From NCBI RefSeq assembly GCF_946479685.1, contig NZ_CAMLGS010000026.1, forward strand, positions 1 to 39,043: 39,043 nt of DNA, in the 5' to 3' direction. The position numbers and the translations under genes are program-made. The DNA is from an uncultured Methylotenera sp. GTDB taxonomy: Bacteria > Pseudomonadota > Gammaproteobacteria > Burkholderiales > Methylophilaceae. This document shows, piece after piece, positions 8,850-17,318 of this stretch. The number at the start of each line of letters is the position of its first letter. The first letter of the stretch is position 1. Below the pieces are notes generated by a model. That model did no database searches. It saw only the letters and a list, made by a program, of their open reading frames with translations, and was not told where the DNA came from.

Positions 8850-9494
8850 TTAAGCCAATGCTGGGAACAGCCCAGTCAGGCCGTGGGCAATAAATTCCAC
8901 AGCCATCGCCGCTAGAATCAAGCCCATGAGCCGAGTGACCACGTTAATGCCGATAGAGCCTAGCTGGTTGGAAATGCGTACGGACAGCTTTAATGCCAGC
9001 CAGACTGTCACACAAACCAATGAAATCGGAATGATGAGGGAAAAATGACCTGCCAGACTCGCATTTTTTTGTGCAGCAATAATCATGTTGCTGATTGCGC
9101 CTGGGCCGGCCAGTAACGGAATGCTCAAGGGCACGATGGCGATGACTTCACGTTCGGCAAGGGTTTGGGCTTCTTCCGGGGTTTGGCGGGCGCCACTTTG
9201 CTTGCCGTGCATCATGGAGATAGCAATCAGCATGAGCAAAACGCCGCCACCGACCTGAAACGATGGGATGGATACACCGAAAAAGTCTAAGATTTTATCG
9301 CCCATCAAAGATGAGATAGTTAAGATGATAAATACAGAAAAGGCGACTGTTCTGGCCGTGTGTGCACGCTCCTCACTACTCCAGCCGCTGGTGGCACTAA
9401 TGAAAATTGGCACGCTGCCAATTGGATTTACAATGGCAAACAAAGCCAGGCTGATTTTAAATAAACTAGGCCAATCCATCATATTTGTTTCCAT
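8850..9494 (-). CDS. MarC family (UPF0056) integral membrane protein
   Basis: The 214-residue protein has about six hydrophobic segments. It starts in a helix with the family signature LALFAIVNPIGSVPIF, and has the repeat-like LSIPLLAGPGAISNMI in its middle. MarC proteins sit in the inner membrane and their function is unknown; an early link to multiple antibiotic resistance in E. coli was withdrawn. ATG at 9494 is chosen, with an internal ATG five codons in (MDWPSLF) as an alternative. It is divergent from maf. Confidence 0.9.
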   Translation of the reverse strand: METNMMDWPSLFKISLALFAIVNPIGSVPIFISATSGWSSEERAHTARTVAFSVFIILTISSLMGDKILDFFGVSIPSFQVGGGVLLMLIAISMMHGKQSGARQTPEEAQTLAEREVIAIVPLSIPLLAGPGAISNMIIAAQKNASLAGHFSLIIPISLVCVTVWLALKLSVRISNQLGSIGINVVTRLMGLILAAMAVEFIAHGLTGLFPALA

Positions 9495-9521
9495 TTCATG
9501 CAGTGTTGCGCGATTAACGCG

Positions 9522-9550
9522 TTGTTAATTCTTAGATAGTAAATTAAAGT
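9522..9550 (+). promoter_or_regulatory. Possible maf-rng promoter, very close to the start codon
   Basis: TTGTTA (9522-9527) is followed after 17 bases by TAAAGT (9545-9550), each 4 of 6 consensus. The maf ATG begins only six bases after the -10 and no ribosome binding site is visible, so the transcript could be leaderless. Confidence 0.35.
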
Positions 9551-9556
9551 GCCTAT

Positions 9557-10159
9557 ATGTGGAAAAATAATCATAACAACTCAACCATTATTCTTGCCTC
9601 TCGTAGCCCGCGCCGGGTCGAACTGTTAAAACAGATCGGGCTGGATTGTGAAATCTACCCAGCCGATATTGATGAGTCTCAATTGCTTAACGAATCACCT
9701 GTGCAGTATGTCACCAGATTGGCTGCCGAGAAAGCCGCAGCGTGCACTGCGCTGTTGGCAGCTGAGTATCTAGATTACCCAATTGTAGCGGCAGATACTA
9801 CGGTGGCGCTGTCTAGCTTGGTGTTAGGCAAGCCATTAGATGATGACGATGCACGTGATATGCTCAGCAAACTATCAGGCAGTACGCATCAGGTGCATAC
9901 TGCGGTAGCCTTGAATTTTAACGGCGAGATTGAGGTGCTGTTAAGCTCGACCAATGTGGAAATGATGCCGTTATCAGCGGAACAAATTGAGAAATATATT
10001 GCCACAGGAGATCATCGAGACAAGGCCGGCAGTTATGGTATACAGGGTTTAGCTGGCGCTTGGATCAAACGCATTGAAGGCAGTTATACCGGCGTGATGG
10101 GGCTGCCGATATTCGAGACCGCAGCTTTGTTAAGAAAACATCGCATTATTACGATTTAA
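9557..10159 (+). CDS. maf: Maf-family nucleotide pyrophosphatase
   Basis: This 200-residue protein belongs to the Maf family, which hydrolyses non-canonical or unwanted dTTP/UTP-type nucleotides to monophosphates and is linked to septum control. The signature IILASRSPRRVELLKQIG (residues 11-28) is complete. It is followed by RLAAEKA, the acidic VAADTTVALS region and DKAGSYGIQGLAGAW. The pattern is that of the YhdE-type (dTTP/UTP) subgroup. It sits 27 bases before rng, the same order as maf(yhdE)-rng in E. coli. Confidence 0.93.
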   Translation: MWKNNHNNSTIILASRSPRRVELLKQIGLDCEIYPADIDESQLLNESPVQYVTRLAAEKAAACTALLAAEYLDYPIVAADTTVALSSLVLGKPLDDDDARDMLSKLSGSTHQVHTAVALNFNGEIEVLLSSTNVEMMPLSAEQIEKYIATGDHRDKAGSYGIQGLAGAWIKRIEGSYTGVMGLPIFETAALLRKHRIITI

Positions 10160-10186
10160 ACGATAGATGAGTGAAGTGGGTATAAA

Positions 10187-11632
10187 GTGAGCGAAGAAGT
10201 ACTAATTAATGTAACGCCGCAAGAAACACGCATCGCCATGATGGAAAACGGCGTGGTGCAAGAGTTGCAGATTGAACGTAGCTCATCACTAGGTTTGGTC
10301 GGTAATATCTATCGAGGCGTGGTTTGTCGTGTACTGCCCGGTATGCAGTCTGCCTTTGTCGAGGTGGGGTTGCAGCGTGCCGCTTTCTTGCATGCGGGCG
10401 ATGTTCTCGCGTGCGGTGATGCCGAGCGGCCAATACAGGAAGTATTGCACGAAGGCCAGACCGTGATGGTGCAGGTAATTAAAGAGCCGATAGGTACCAA
10501 AGGCGCACGCCTCACCACGCAAATTAGTATTGCCGGGCGTTTCTTGGTATACCTGCCGCAACAAGAGCATATCGGGGTTTCGCAGCGTATTGAGGTTGAG
10601 GCTGAACGCGAGTCTTTAAAAGCGCGCTTGCTTGGCTTGCTGCCAACTGACCGCGTTGGTGGTTATATTATCCGCACCATGTCAGAAGCGGCGACCGATG
10701 ATGAGTTGCTGGCGGACATTGATTATTTAAATAAAACCTGGAAGCACATTAAGGAAAAAAGCATTACCGTGCCTGAGCGCACCTTGATTTTCCAAGACCT
10801 GAATTTGCCGATGCGCGTGCTGCGTGACGTGCTATGTGCAGATACAGAAAAGGTGCGGGTGGATTCCAGTGAAACTTATCAGCGCCTGATCGATTTTTCT
10901 AATTTATACGCGATTGCCGCGTTGGATAAATTGGTACATTACCAAGGTGAGCGGCCGCTGTTCGATTTGTATAGCGTTGAGCAGGAAATTGAAAAAGCGA
11001 TGTCGCGCAAAGTAGAGCTAAAGTCTGGTGGCTACCTGATTTTTGACCAGACTGAGGCTTTAACCACGGTTGATGTGAATACCGGCAGTTTTGTGAGCGG
11101 AAAGAACCTATCGGATACTATCTTTAAAACTAACCTGGAAGCAGCGCAATCCATCGCGCGTCAATTGCGCCTACGCAATCTTGGCGGCATTATCATCATT
11201 GACTTTATTGATATGGATGAAGATGTGCAGCGTGCTGCGGTATTGGATGAACTGCAAAAGGCTGTGGCCCGGGACAGAGCGCGTACCGGCATCAATGGCT
11301 TTACACCGTTAGGTTTGGTAGAGATGACGCGTAAACGTACGCGCGAAAGTCTGGCGCATATCCTGTGTGAACCTTGCTCTACCTGTAAGGGCAGGGGCGA
11401 GTTGAAAACCGCGCAAACCGTCTGTTATGAAATCTTACGTGAGCTGCTACGCGAGGCGCGCCAGTTTAGCGCACGTGAGTTACGCGTACTTGCCGCACCT
11501 AAAGTGATAGAGATGTTGCTGGATGAAGAGTCGCAAAGTTTAGCCAACCTATCGGATTTTATCGCTAAGCCGATTTCGCTGCAGGTTGAGACCAGTTACG
11601 CGCAAGAGTCATTTGACATTATTCTGATGTAA
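10187..11632 (+). CDS. rng: Ribonuclease G
   Basis: Endoribonuclease of the RNase E/G family, which matures the 5' end of 16S rRNA and takes part in mRNA decay. The 481 residues match RNase G and lack the long degradosome tail of RNase E. An S1 RNA-binding domain (about 35-125) is followed by the catalytic region with Mg-binding aspartates in VDVNTGSF (295-302) and IIDFIDMD (337-344). The cysteine cluster CEPCSTCKGRG (394-404) is the zinc link that holds the dimers together. The start is a GTG at 10187. The downstream gene is convergent. Confidence 0.96.
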   Translation: MSEEVLINVTPQETRIAMMENGVVQELQIERSSSLGLVGNIYRGVVCRVLPGMQSAFVEVGLQRAAFLHAGDVLACGDAERPIQEVLHEGQTVMVQVIKEPIGTKGARLTTQISIAGRFLVYLPQQEHIGVSQRIEVEAERESLKARLLGLLPTDRVGGYIIRTMSEAATDDELLADIDYLNKTWKHIKEKSITVPERTLIFQDLNLPMRVLRDVLCADTEKVRVDSSETYQRLIDFSNLYAIAALDKLVHYQGERPLFDLYSVEQEIEKAMSRKVELKSGGYLIFDQTEALTTVDVNTGSFVSGKNLSDTIFKTNLEAAQSIARQLRLRNLGGIIIIDFIDMDEDVQRAAVLDELQKAVARDRARTGINGFTPLGLVEMTRKRTRESLAHILCEPCSTCKGRGELKTAQTVCYEILRELLREARQFSARELRVLAAPKVIEMLLDEESQSLANLSDFIAKPISLQVETSYAQESFDIILM

Positions 11633-11650
11633 CGCCTGAGGCTAGGGCGC

Positions 11651-11685
11651 GGCAGGCTAAACTACAGGAGTCGTGATTGCCTGCC
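11651..11685. terminator. Weak hairpin between convergent rng and dynamin-like gene
   Basis: GGCAGGC (11651-11657) and GCCTGCC (11679-11685) form a 7-bp GC-rich stem with a 21-base loop between two convergent genes. No T-tract follows, so it is only a candidate. Confidence 0.25.
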
Positions 11686-11746
11686 AATCTATGAGGCTGG
11701 GTTTATTTGACCTGAGCCCAAATTAATGAACCCAAATTAACGCAAG

Positions 11747-13837
11747 TTAAATAAAGGGCGCATCATATTTGATGCTAGGCTTGATCTCACGCTCGCCCAA
11801 GCCATTGACTGCGGCAATATTTAAATGTCTCAATGTGCCGCTGTCACCGTTTGCATGCTGCTTGTGGTTATCCGTGTTAAATTGCACGCTACGCATCAGT
11901 TTGAGTAGAGTTGCGTCCAACTGGTTGGATTGCTCTTGATACTTGACCAGGTCTTTCTCAGTGGCGGCGATGTGCTTAACTACTTGATCGGCATTATTAT
12001 GTGCTTGCATCAGTGATTCGGCACGTTGGTCTAAGGCAGCTTTGTGGGTGCTGATTTGATTTTTTAGCTCGCCAATCACTAGGTTAAGCCAGTGCGTACA
12101 ATCTAAATGCGCTTGTTCGAAAATAGCCTGGATTTGCACACCAAGCCCTAAAAAGAACTTGCGAATCAAGAAGCTTTTTTCGGTCAGTAAATTCACTGGG
12201 CTACTGCAAAACTCTTCAGTTACTTTCTCAAGTGCCTGCATGTGCAGAATAAACTGGCTCATATCGAGGGGGACGGCTTCAGTTTTCTCGAAGCCATGTT
12301 TACTCCAGAATAACTGGTATAAATCATCGACGTGTTTTTTTATGATGTGGCCTTCGGCGCTGATTTCTTCCGCCAGTTTAATGGCTAGTCTGGTGATTTC
12401 GCGAATGTTGCGATTTAGCCCCACTGTCGTCCAACTGTCGCCCATGTCCTGTTTGGTTTGTGCCAGTGTAGTATCCAGATAACCTAAGCTCAGGTGGCGC
12501 AATAGCTTACCGCTTAACCTTTTGATTTTTTCACTGCCTTGGTTATACGTGAGGATAGAGGCCTCGTAACGTTTGCGCTCAGCTACTACCTTGGCCAGAA
12601 TTTCTTTTGAGGCATCATGGCTTTTATGTTGCAGCTCACGCAGCTCAGATAACTGATCTTTAACGCCGCTGATGCGGATTTGTGCCAGCTTGCGCGATGC
12701 GCGTATCATATTTGAGCATTCAGTAACGACAGCGCGACCTAGAATCTCGTGCTTGGATTGCACCATTTGCTCGGCTAGCGAGTTTTCTAGGTGATTAATG
12801 CCGCTGCGTTTCAGTAGCGCTGCATCTTTTCTGACTTTTGCGACCAGCGCCTTTTGTGCAGAGATAGCGAAAATATTCTGCGAATCCAATCCCAGTTCAT
12901 GCGCGGTGTTTCTGATTTGTTTTTGGATTAATTGCTCAACTTCGGCATCTGATTCCAAGCCATCCCAAAGAATATCGATTTTGTTGAGTACTACCAGCTT
13001 ATGCGCTGCGCGTTTTTGCACGTAGCTGTTCCAAATCTGCATGTCTGATTTAGTGATGCCGGTGTCGGTAGCAGTCAAAAATAGAATCGCCTGTGCATTA
13101 GGCAGTATGCTTAGAGTGAGCTCAGGCTCTGCGCCCATGGTGTTCAGGCCTGGCGTGTCTAACACCACTAAACCATTTTTCAGGAGAGGGTGTGGGTAGT
13201 TAATCAAAGCATGGCGCCAAACCGGAATCTCAACCTTGCCGCTCTCCAGAAACTGTCTTTGCATGCTGAGGTCTTCTTCATTCCAGAAGCCTAGTTTTTT
13301 AGCCGTATCAATGTCGACTTCTTGCTTTTGTACCAAGGCGCGCAGGGTTTGTTTCATAGCGTCGGCTGAGTTGATATCCAGCCTGATTTTATGCCACACG
13401 TCCGGCGTGGTTTTCAGGTAGCTAAGCGTGTCGTCAGATTGTCTGGTTTCAATCGGCAATAGTTTGATGCAGGGCTCTTCCCTATCGCTCCAGAAGATTT
13501 CTGTGGGGCACATGGTGGTGCGCCCAGGCTCACTGGGTAGCAGTCTTTGATTGAAGTCTGAAAAGAACAGCGCGTTTATGGTTTCGGTTTTGCCGCGCGA
13601 AAACTCGGCCAGAAATGCGAGCACTAACTGGTCTTTTTTTAAGATTTCTTTAATGTCATACAGCCTTAGCTCCTGTATGGCGTTGAGTGCTTCTGCATGA
13701 CCAGTCCAGTCGATATATTCATCTATCGTTGCAATCAGATTCGCTCGCCATTGGCTATATTCTGTAATTTTCGAGGTTAAGGTCGAAATAACAGGGTTTG
13801 CCTGATTGGGCAAAGAATTAGATATCGATATGCTCAT
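11747..13837 (-). CDS. Dynamin-like GTPase, function unknown
   Basis: The 696-residue protein has a large GTPase domain at its N-terminal half and a long helical remainder. The P-loop reads AEFSRGKT (77-84), with Ala in place of the first Gly of GxxxxGK[ST]. The switch I threonines are in GRTTMCPTE (105-113), G3 is DTPG (227-230) and G4 is NKID (285-288). Residues about 365-460 and 610-660 look like coiled coil. No transmembrane segment is evident. Bacterial dynamin-like proteins remodel or repair membranes, and that role here is inference. It lies 14 bases after yggT on the same strand and likely ends the yggS-proC-yggT transcript. Only a single dynamin gene is present, not the tandem pair of the LeoABC or DynAB type. 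Confidence 0.85.
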   Translation of the reverse strand: MSISISNSLPNQANPVISTLTSKITEYSQWRANLIATIDEYIDWTGHAEALNAIQELRLYDIKEILKKDQLVLAFLAEFSRGKTETINALFFSDFNQRLLPSEPGRTTMCPTEIFWSDREEPCIKLLPIETRQSDDTLSYLKTTPDVWHKIRLDINSADAMKQTLRALVQKQEVDIDTAKKLGFWNEEDLSMQRQFLESGKVEIPVWRHALINYPHPLLKNGLVVLDTPGLNTMGAEPELTLSILPNAQAILFLTATDTGITKSDMQIWNSYVQKRAAHKLVVLNKIDILWDGLESDAEVEQLIQKQIRNTAHELGLDSQNIFAISAQKALVAKVRKDAALLKRSGINHLENSLAEQMVQSKHEILGRAVVTECSNMIRASRKLAQIRISGVKDQLSELRELQHKSHDASKEILAKVVAERKRYEASILTYNQGSEKIKRLSGKLLRHLSLGYLDTTLAQTKQDMGDSWTTVGLNRNIREITRLAIKLAEEISAEGHIIKKHVDDLYQLFWSKHGFEKTEAVPLDMSQFILHMQALEKVTEEFCSSPVNLLTEKSFLIRKFFLGLGVQIQAIFEQAHLDCTHWLNLVIGELKNQISTHKAALDQRAESLMQAHNNADQVVKHIAATEKDLVKYQEQSNQLDATLLKLMRSVQFNTDNHKQHANGDSGTLRHLNIAAVNGLGEREIKPSIKYDAPFI

Positions 13838-13851
13838 GATGTTATCTTAAC

Positions 13852-14427
13852 TTACAACGTCGCAAGTAAGTTGTTTTCTAATGGAATTAGTATAGTTGTT
13901 AGCAATAACTGTGCCGTAATGATAAATGCCAGTGGACTCAGGTCAAAATTGCCTGCGGGCGGGATGTATTTCCTGAAAATGCGTAACACCGGATACGTCA
14001 GGCTATTTAGCACAGGGGCGATCGGTGTGTGCGGGTTCACCCAGCTTAAAATAGCTTGAATCAGCACCGCATAGAGGAAAATAGACAGGCTAATGCTGAC
14101 GACACCAATCAGTGCGACGCCAAAAATAACTACCCAAACCGTACTACCGGCAATCAGGATAGGAAAGCCTTTGAGCCATAAGGTGCATATGCTGAGCACA
14201 AGCTGTGCGAGGTAAGCCAGCACCAAGGTAGATAGGTCTATTTTTCCTATGCTAGGTAGAATGCGGCGCAGCGGCTTTACCGCAAAGTTAGTCACGGTGA
14301 CGATTAGCTGCGCCAATTGATTTTGAAATGGTGCTTTGGTCAGCTGAAAATAAAAGCGCAGTAAAAATGCAAAGGTGAGGATGCTGAGCACCGCTTGCAG
14401 TAAAAATAAAATGGCATTATTAAGCAT
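13852..14427 (-). CDS. yggT: YggT family membrane protein
   Basis: This 191-residue inner-membrane protein is built from two YggT repeats, each with paired hydrophobic helices around a polar motif (FAVKPLRRILPS in the first, YPVLRIFRKYIPP in the second). The family is implicated in osmotic or potassium stress tolerance and in envelope organisation, but the mechanism is unknown. It follows proC by 16 bases, the usual proteobacterial neighbourhood. Confidence 0.92.
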   Translation of the reverse strand: MLNNAILFLLQAVLSILTFAFLLRFYFQLTKAPFQNQLAQLIVTVTNFAVKPLRRILPSIGKIDLSTLVLAYLAQLVLSICTLWLKGFPILIAGSTVWVVIFGVALIGVVSISLSIFLYAVLIQAILSWVNPHTPIAPVLNSLTYPVLRIFRKYIPPAGNFDLSPLAFIITAQLLLTTILIPLENNLLATL

Positions 14428-14443
14428 ACTGTTCCCTAGGTAA

Positions 14444-15250
14444 TTATTGACCTAGTAGGTCCCCCAATGTCACTGACTTATCGGCTGCTGCTTTGGCCGC
14501 TTGTGCAATGATCTGTTTAATATCAGCAGACTCCAGGCTCAGGATACCTTGTTCCGTGGTGCCACCTTTGGAGGTGACCTGCGCACGCAGGGTTTTAACG
14601 TCAGTCGTGCTTTGCGTAGCCAGTAAACTAGCGCCTGCAAAGGTTTGCAGCGCCAGCATGTTGGCTTCATCATCTGTTAGGCCTAGTGCCACGCCTGCAG
14701 CCTGTAGGGCTTCTATAAAGTAGAATACATAAGCAGGACCGCTGCCTGAAATAGCAGTTACCGCATCCATCTTCGCTTCATCATCCAGCCATAAGGTTTT
14801 ACCTACGGCGGCAAGTATGGTGCTAGCCTGTTCACGCTGCGTTTGTGTTACTTGCGGCATGGCATACAGTGCAGAAACCCCAGCCTGAATTTGCGCTGGC
14901 GTGTTTGGCATCACGCGTACTATCCCTTGGTAGTGATTGAGCCAGGCCGACATGTCTTTGCTTCTTACCCCGGCGGCAATCGAAACTACCAGTTGCGATG
15001 AGAGTACTGCGTTTAATTGCTGGCAAACTTCTTTCAGCTGCTGTGGTTTAATTGCTAGCACAATCACATCAGTGTTGTGAAATTCAGCATAAGTGTCGGT
15101 AACTTGGACACTAAGATCCTGCGCTAATTCGGCTCTTTTTTGTGCATCCAGCTCCAGTACCGTAATGTCTGACATCTCAAAACCATTTTGTTTTAAGCCA
15201 CCGATAATTGCGCGCGCCATATTGCCGCCGCCAATAAAGTTAATCTTCAT
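14444..15250 (-). CDS. proC: Pyrroline-5-carboxylate reductase
   Basis: ProC reduces pyrroline-5-carboxylate to proline with NAD(P)H, the last step of proline synthesis. The 268-residue protein begins MKINFIGGGNMARAIIGGL, a Rossmann dinucleotide-binding motif. It carries VRVMPNTPAQIQAGVSALY and the signature stretch from ITAISGSGPAYVFYFIEAL to TSKGGTTEQGI. ATG at 15250 is preceded by AAGGGC at good spacing. Three AATAAACAC repeats lie immediately upstream. Confidence 0.97.
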   Translation of the reverse strand: MKINFIGGGNMARAIIGGLKQNGFEMSDITVLELDAQKRAELAQDLSVQVTDTYAEFHNTDVIVLAIKPQQLKEVCQQLNAVLSSQLVVSIAAGVRSKDMSAWLNHYQGIVRVMPNTPAQIQAGVSALYAMPQVTQTQREQASTILAAVGKTLWLDDEAKMDAVTAISGSGPAYVFYFIEALQAAGVALGLTDDEANMLALQTFAGASLLATQSTTDVKTLRAQVTSKGGTTEQGILSLESADIKQIIAQAAKAAADKSVTLGDLLGQ

Positions 15251-15267
15251 TTATGCCCTTGCTCTTG

Positions 15268-15303
15268 TGTTTATTAGTCGTGTTTATTGGGTTGTGTTTA
15301 TTG
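15268..15303. repeat. Three direct GTGTTTATT repeats upstream of proC
   Basis: Identical nonamers occur at 15268-15276, 15281-15289 and 15295-15303, starting 13 and 14 bases apart, so the spacing is a little over one helical turn. On the coding strand they read AATAAACAC and lie 18-53 bases before the proC ATG. They could be protein-binding sites, a translational enhancer-like A-rich leader, or a slippage product. Confidence 0.6.
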
Positions 15304-15422
15304 CTATTAAGTAATTAATTCTTTTGGTATTTAACCATGTTCGTACCGTTTATGGTTAGTGTAGCCTGTGGGTAGTGCCATTAATACACTGCAGTGCAAG
15401 CTAAAACAGGCTGTTACTACTA

Positions 15423-16118
15423 TCACGCAGTTTTTAACGGTGCCCTGGCACCAAATAATGCCGAGCCTATACGCACAATCGTGGCGCCTTGGGCGATAGC
15501 TGCGGGATAGTCATTCGACATGCCGATAGACAGTGTATCCAGTGCAAAGCCTTTGGCTATAAGCGCATCATAGCATTCTCTGACTTGTTTAAATTGTGCA
15601 GCTTGCTGTGTAGGGTCTGTGGTTGGTGCCGGAATCGCCATCAGGCCACGCAGTTTGAGGTGGGGTAATGCATTAATTGCGCTGGCTAACGCTTCCAACT
15701 GTTCTGGCAATACGCCGCTTTTGCTATCTTCGTTACTGACATTGACTTGTATGCAGACCTGCAACGGCAATGGCATAGACGATCTAGCTTCGTTCAGGCG
15801 TTGGGCAATTTTTAGGCGATCTACACTGTGCACCCAGCTAAAGCTCTGGCCAATGATTTGGGTCTTATTGCTTTGTATTGGGCCAATAAAGTGCCACTCT
15901 ATGGCTAGGTCGGTAAGCTGCTTTTGTTTTTCGACTGCTTCCTGGCTATAGTTCTCGCCAAACATGGTTTGGCCTGCGCTATAAGCATCGCGAATTGCCG
16001 CGGCTGGCTGAGCTTTACTCACTGCGAGTAACTGCACCTGTTGCTGGCTGGGGCTGGTTGCCGCAGCGGATTGAATAGTTGCTAGAATATCTTGCAAGCG
16101 ATTGCTAATTGTGGTCAT
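15423..16118 (-). CDS. yggS: YggS family pyridoxal-phosphate homeostasis protein
   Basis: This 231-residue single-domain TIM-barrel protein resembles the N-terminal domain of alanine racemase. The PLP lysine is Lys35 in LLAVSKAQP. Other landmarks are FGENYSQEA, EWHFIGPIQSNK, the SVDRLKIA segment and the phosphate-binding end LSIGMSNDYPAAIAQGATIVRIGSALFG (discontinuous key residues S, G, M, S, D and R, G). It buffers free PLP and influences amino-acid pools. It heads yggS-proC-yggT and is divergent from pilT, the standard arrangement in this group. Confidence 0.95.
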   Translation of the reverse strand: MTTISNRLQDILATIQSAAATSPSQQQVQLLAVSKAQPAAAIRDAYSAGQTMFGENYSQEAVEKQKQLTDLAIEWHFIGPIQSNKTQIIGQSFSWVHSVDRLKIAQRLNEARSSMPLPLQVCIQVNVSNEDSKSGVLPEQLEALASAINALPHLKLRGLMAIPAPTTDPTQQAAQFKQVRECYDALIAKGFALDTLSIGMSNDYPAAIAQGATIVRIGSALFGARAPLKTA

Positions 16119-16172
16119 AATTCACTAAGCCTAGAAGTTCGAGCATGTAATAACTAAAAATTAACCATAAGA

Positions 16173-16181
16173 ATTATATCA
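16173..16181 (-). promoter_or_regulatory. Extended -10 promoter element for yggS
   Basis: The minus strand reads TGATATAAT here, a full extended -10 (TGn plus consensus TATAAT). A -35 would fall inside the first codons of pilT and is weak, which is common for extended -10 promoters. The leader would be about 48 bases. Confidence 0.4.
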
Positions 16182-16191
16182 GGAGCAGGTT

Positions 16192-17235
16192 GTGGATATT
16201 TCGGATTTACTCGCATTTTCAGTGAAAAATAAAGCCTCAGATTTGCACCTTTCTGCCGGCCTGCCTCCGATGATCCGTGTGCACGGGGATATTAGAAAAA
16301 TCAACGTACCAGCTATGGACCACAGCGAAGTGCACGACATGGTGTATGACATCATGAATGATGGACAGCGCAAGGTATATGAAGAAACACTGGAGTGTGA
16401 CTTTTCATTTGAAATCCCTAATCTGGCACGTTTCCGTGTCAATGCCTTTAACCATAATCGCGGTGCTGGTGCGGTATTCCGTACCATTCCTTCAAAAATA
16501 TTAACGTTAGAGCAGTTAAATTGCCCGGCTATTTTTAAAGATATTGCTGACACCCCACGCGGTATTTGTTTGGTGACAGGGCCTACCGGCTCTGGTAAGT
16601 CCACCACGCTGGCGGCGATGATTGATTATATTAACGATAAAGAATTTGGACATATTCTGACGGTGGAAGATCCGATTGAGTTTGTGCATCAATCTAAAAA
16701 ATGTTTAATCAACCAACGTGAGGTTGGTCCGCATACTCTGTCATTTAACAATGCGTTACGCTCTGCACTGCGTGAGGACCCGGATGTGATTCTAGTAGGT
16801 GAGTTGCGTGATCTGGAGACTATCCGTCTGGCGCTTACTGCAGCGGAAACCGGGCATATGGTATTTGGTACCTTGCATACCAGCTCTGCCGCTAAAACGG
16901 TGGACCGTATTATTGACGTATTCCCCGCCGCAGAAAAAGAAATGGTGCGCTCTATGCTGTCTGAGTCTTTACGTGCAGTTATTTCCCAAACCCTGCTCAA
17001 GACCAAAGATGAGCAAGGGCGCGTTGCTGCGCACGAAATTATGATCGGGACGCCAGCGATTCGTAACTTGATCCGTGAAAATAAAATTCCGCAAATGTAT
17101 TCAGCGATTCAAACCGGGCAAAACGTTGGCATGCAGACCTTGGATCAGAACTTACAGGATTTAGTAAAACGCGGTGTGGTTTCAGCCAATGAAGCGCGCG
17201 CGAAAGCGGCAAACAAAGATGCGATTATGGGTTAG
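16192..17235 (+). CDS. pilT: Type IV pilus retraction ATPase
   Basis: PilT is the hexameric cytoplasmic motor that depolymerises type IV pili for twitching and DNA uptake. The 347-residue protein has the N-terminal PAS-like domain starting MDISDLLAFSVKNKASDLHL, Walker A GPTGSGKS (130-137), Walker B DPDVILVGELRD and the His box GHMVFGTLHTSS. The retraction-specific motif AIRNLIRE (289-296) separates PilT from PilB. The start is a GTG at 16192 with CAGGAG upstream. It is followed by pilU after 83 bases. Confidence 0.97.
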   Translation: MDISDLLAFSVKNKASDLHLSAGLPPMIRVHGDIRKINVPAMDHSEVHDMVYDIMNDGQRKVYEETLECDFSFEIPNLARFRVNAFNHNRGAGAVFRTIPSKILTLEQLNCPAIFKDIADTPRGICLVTGPTGSGKSTTLAAMIDYINDKEFGHILTVEDPIEFVHQSKKCLINQREVGPHTLSFNNALRSALREDPDVILVGELRDLETIRLALTAAETGHMVFGTLHTSSAAKTVDRIIDVFPAAEKEMVRSMLSESLRAVISQTLLKTKDEQGRVAAHEIMIGTPAIRNLIRENKIPQMYSAIQTGQNVGMQTLDQNLQDLVKRGVVSANEARAKAANKDAIMG

Positions 17236-17318
17236 GTCACGCGCTATTATTCAGTCGCGTGTTTAGGGTTTTATCCAGAGTAACGCATTTATATTTTGTT
17301 TAAGTAAAGGGAATTATC

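Noticed and set aside
11747..13837. LeoABC- or Mx-type antiphage dynamin system
   Set aside because: Only one dynamin-like gene is present, embedded in a housekeeping operon; there is no partner dynamin, LeoA-type toxin gene or defence context.
16179..16607. 142-codon minus-strand reading frame over pilT
   Set aside because: It is a shadow of the pilT P-loop region; the pilT protein is unmistakable and the antisense product shows no motif.
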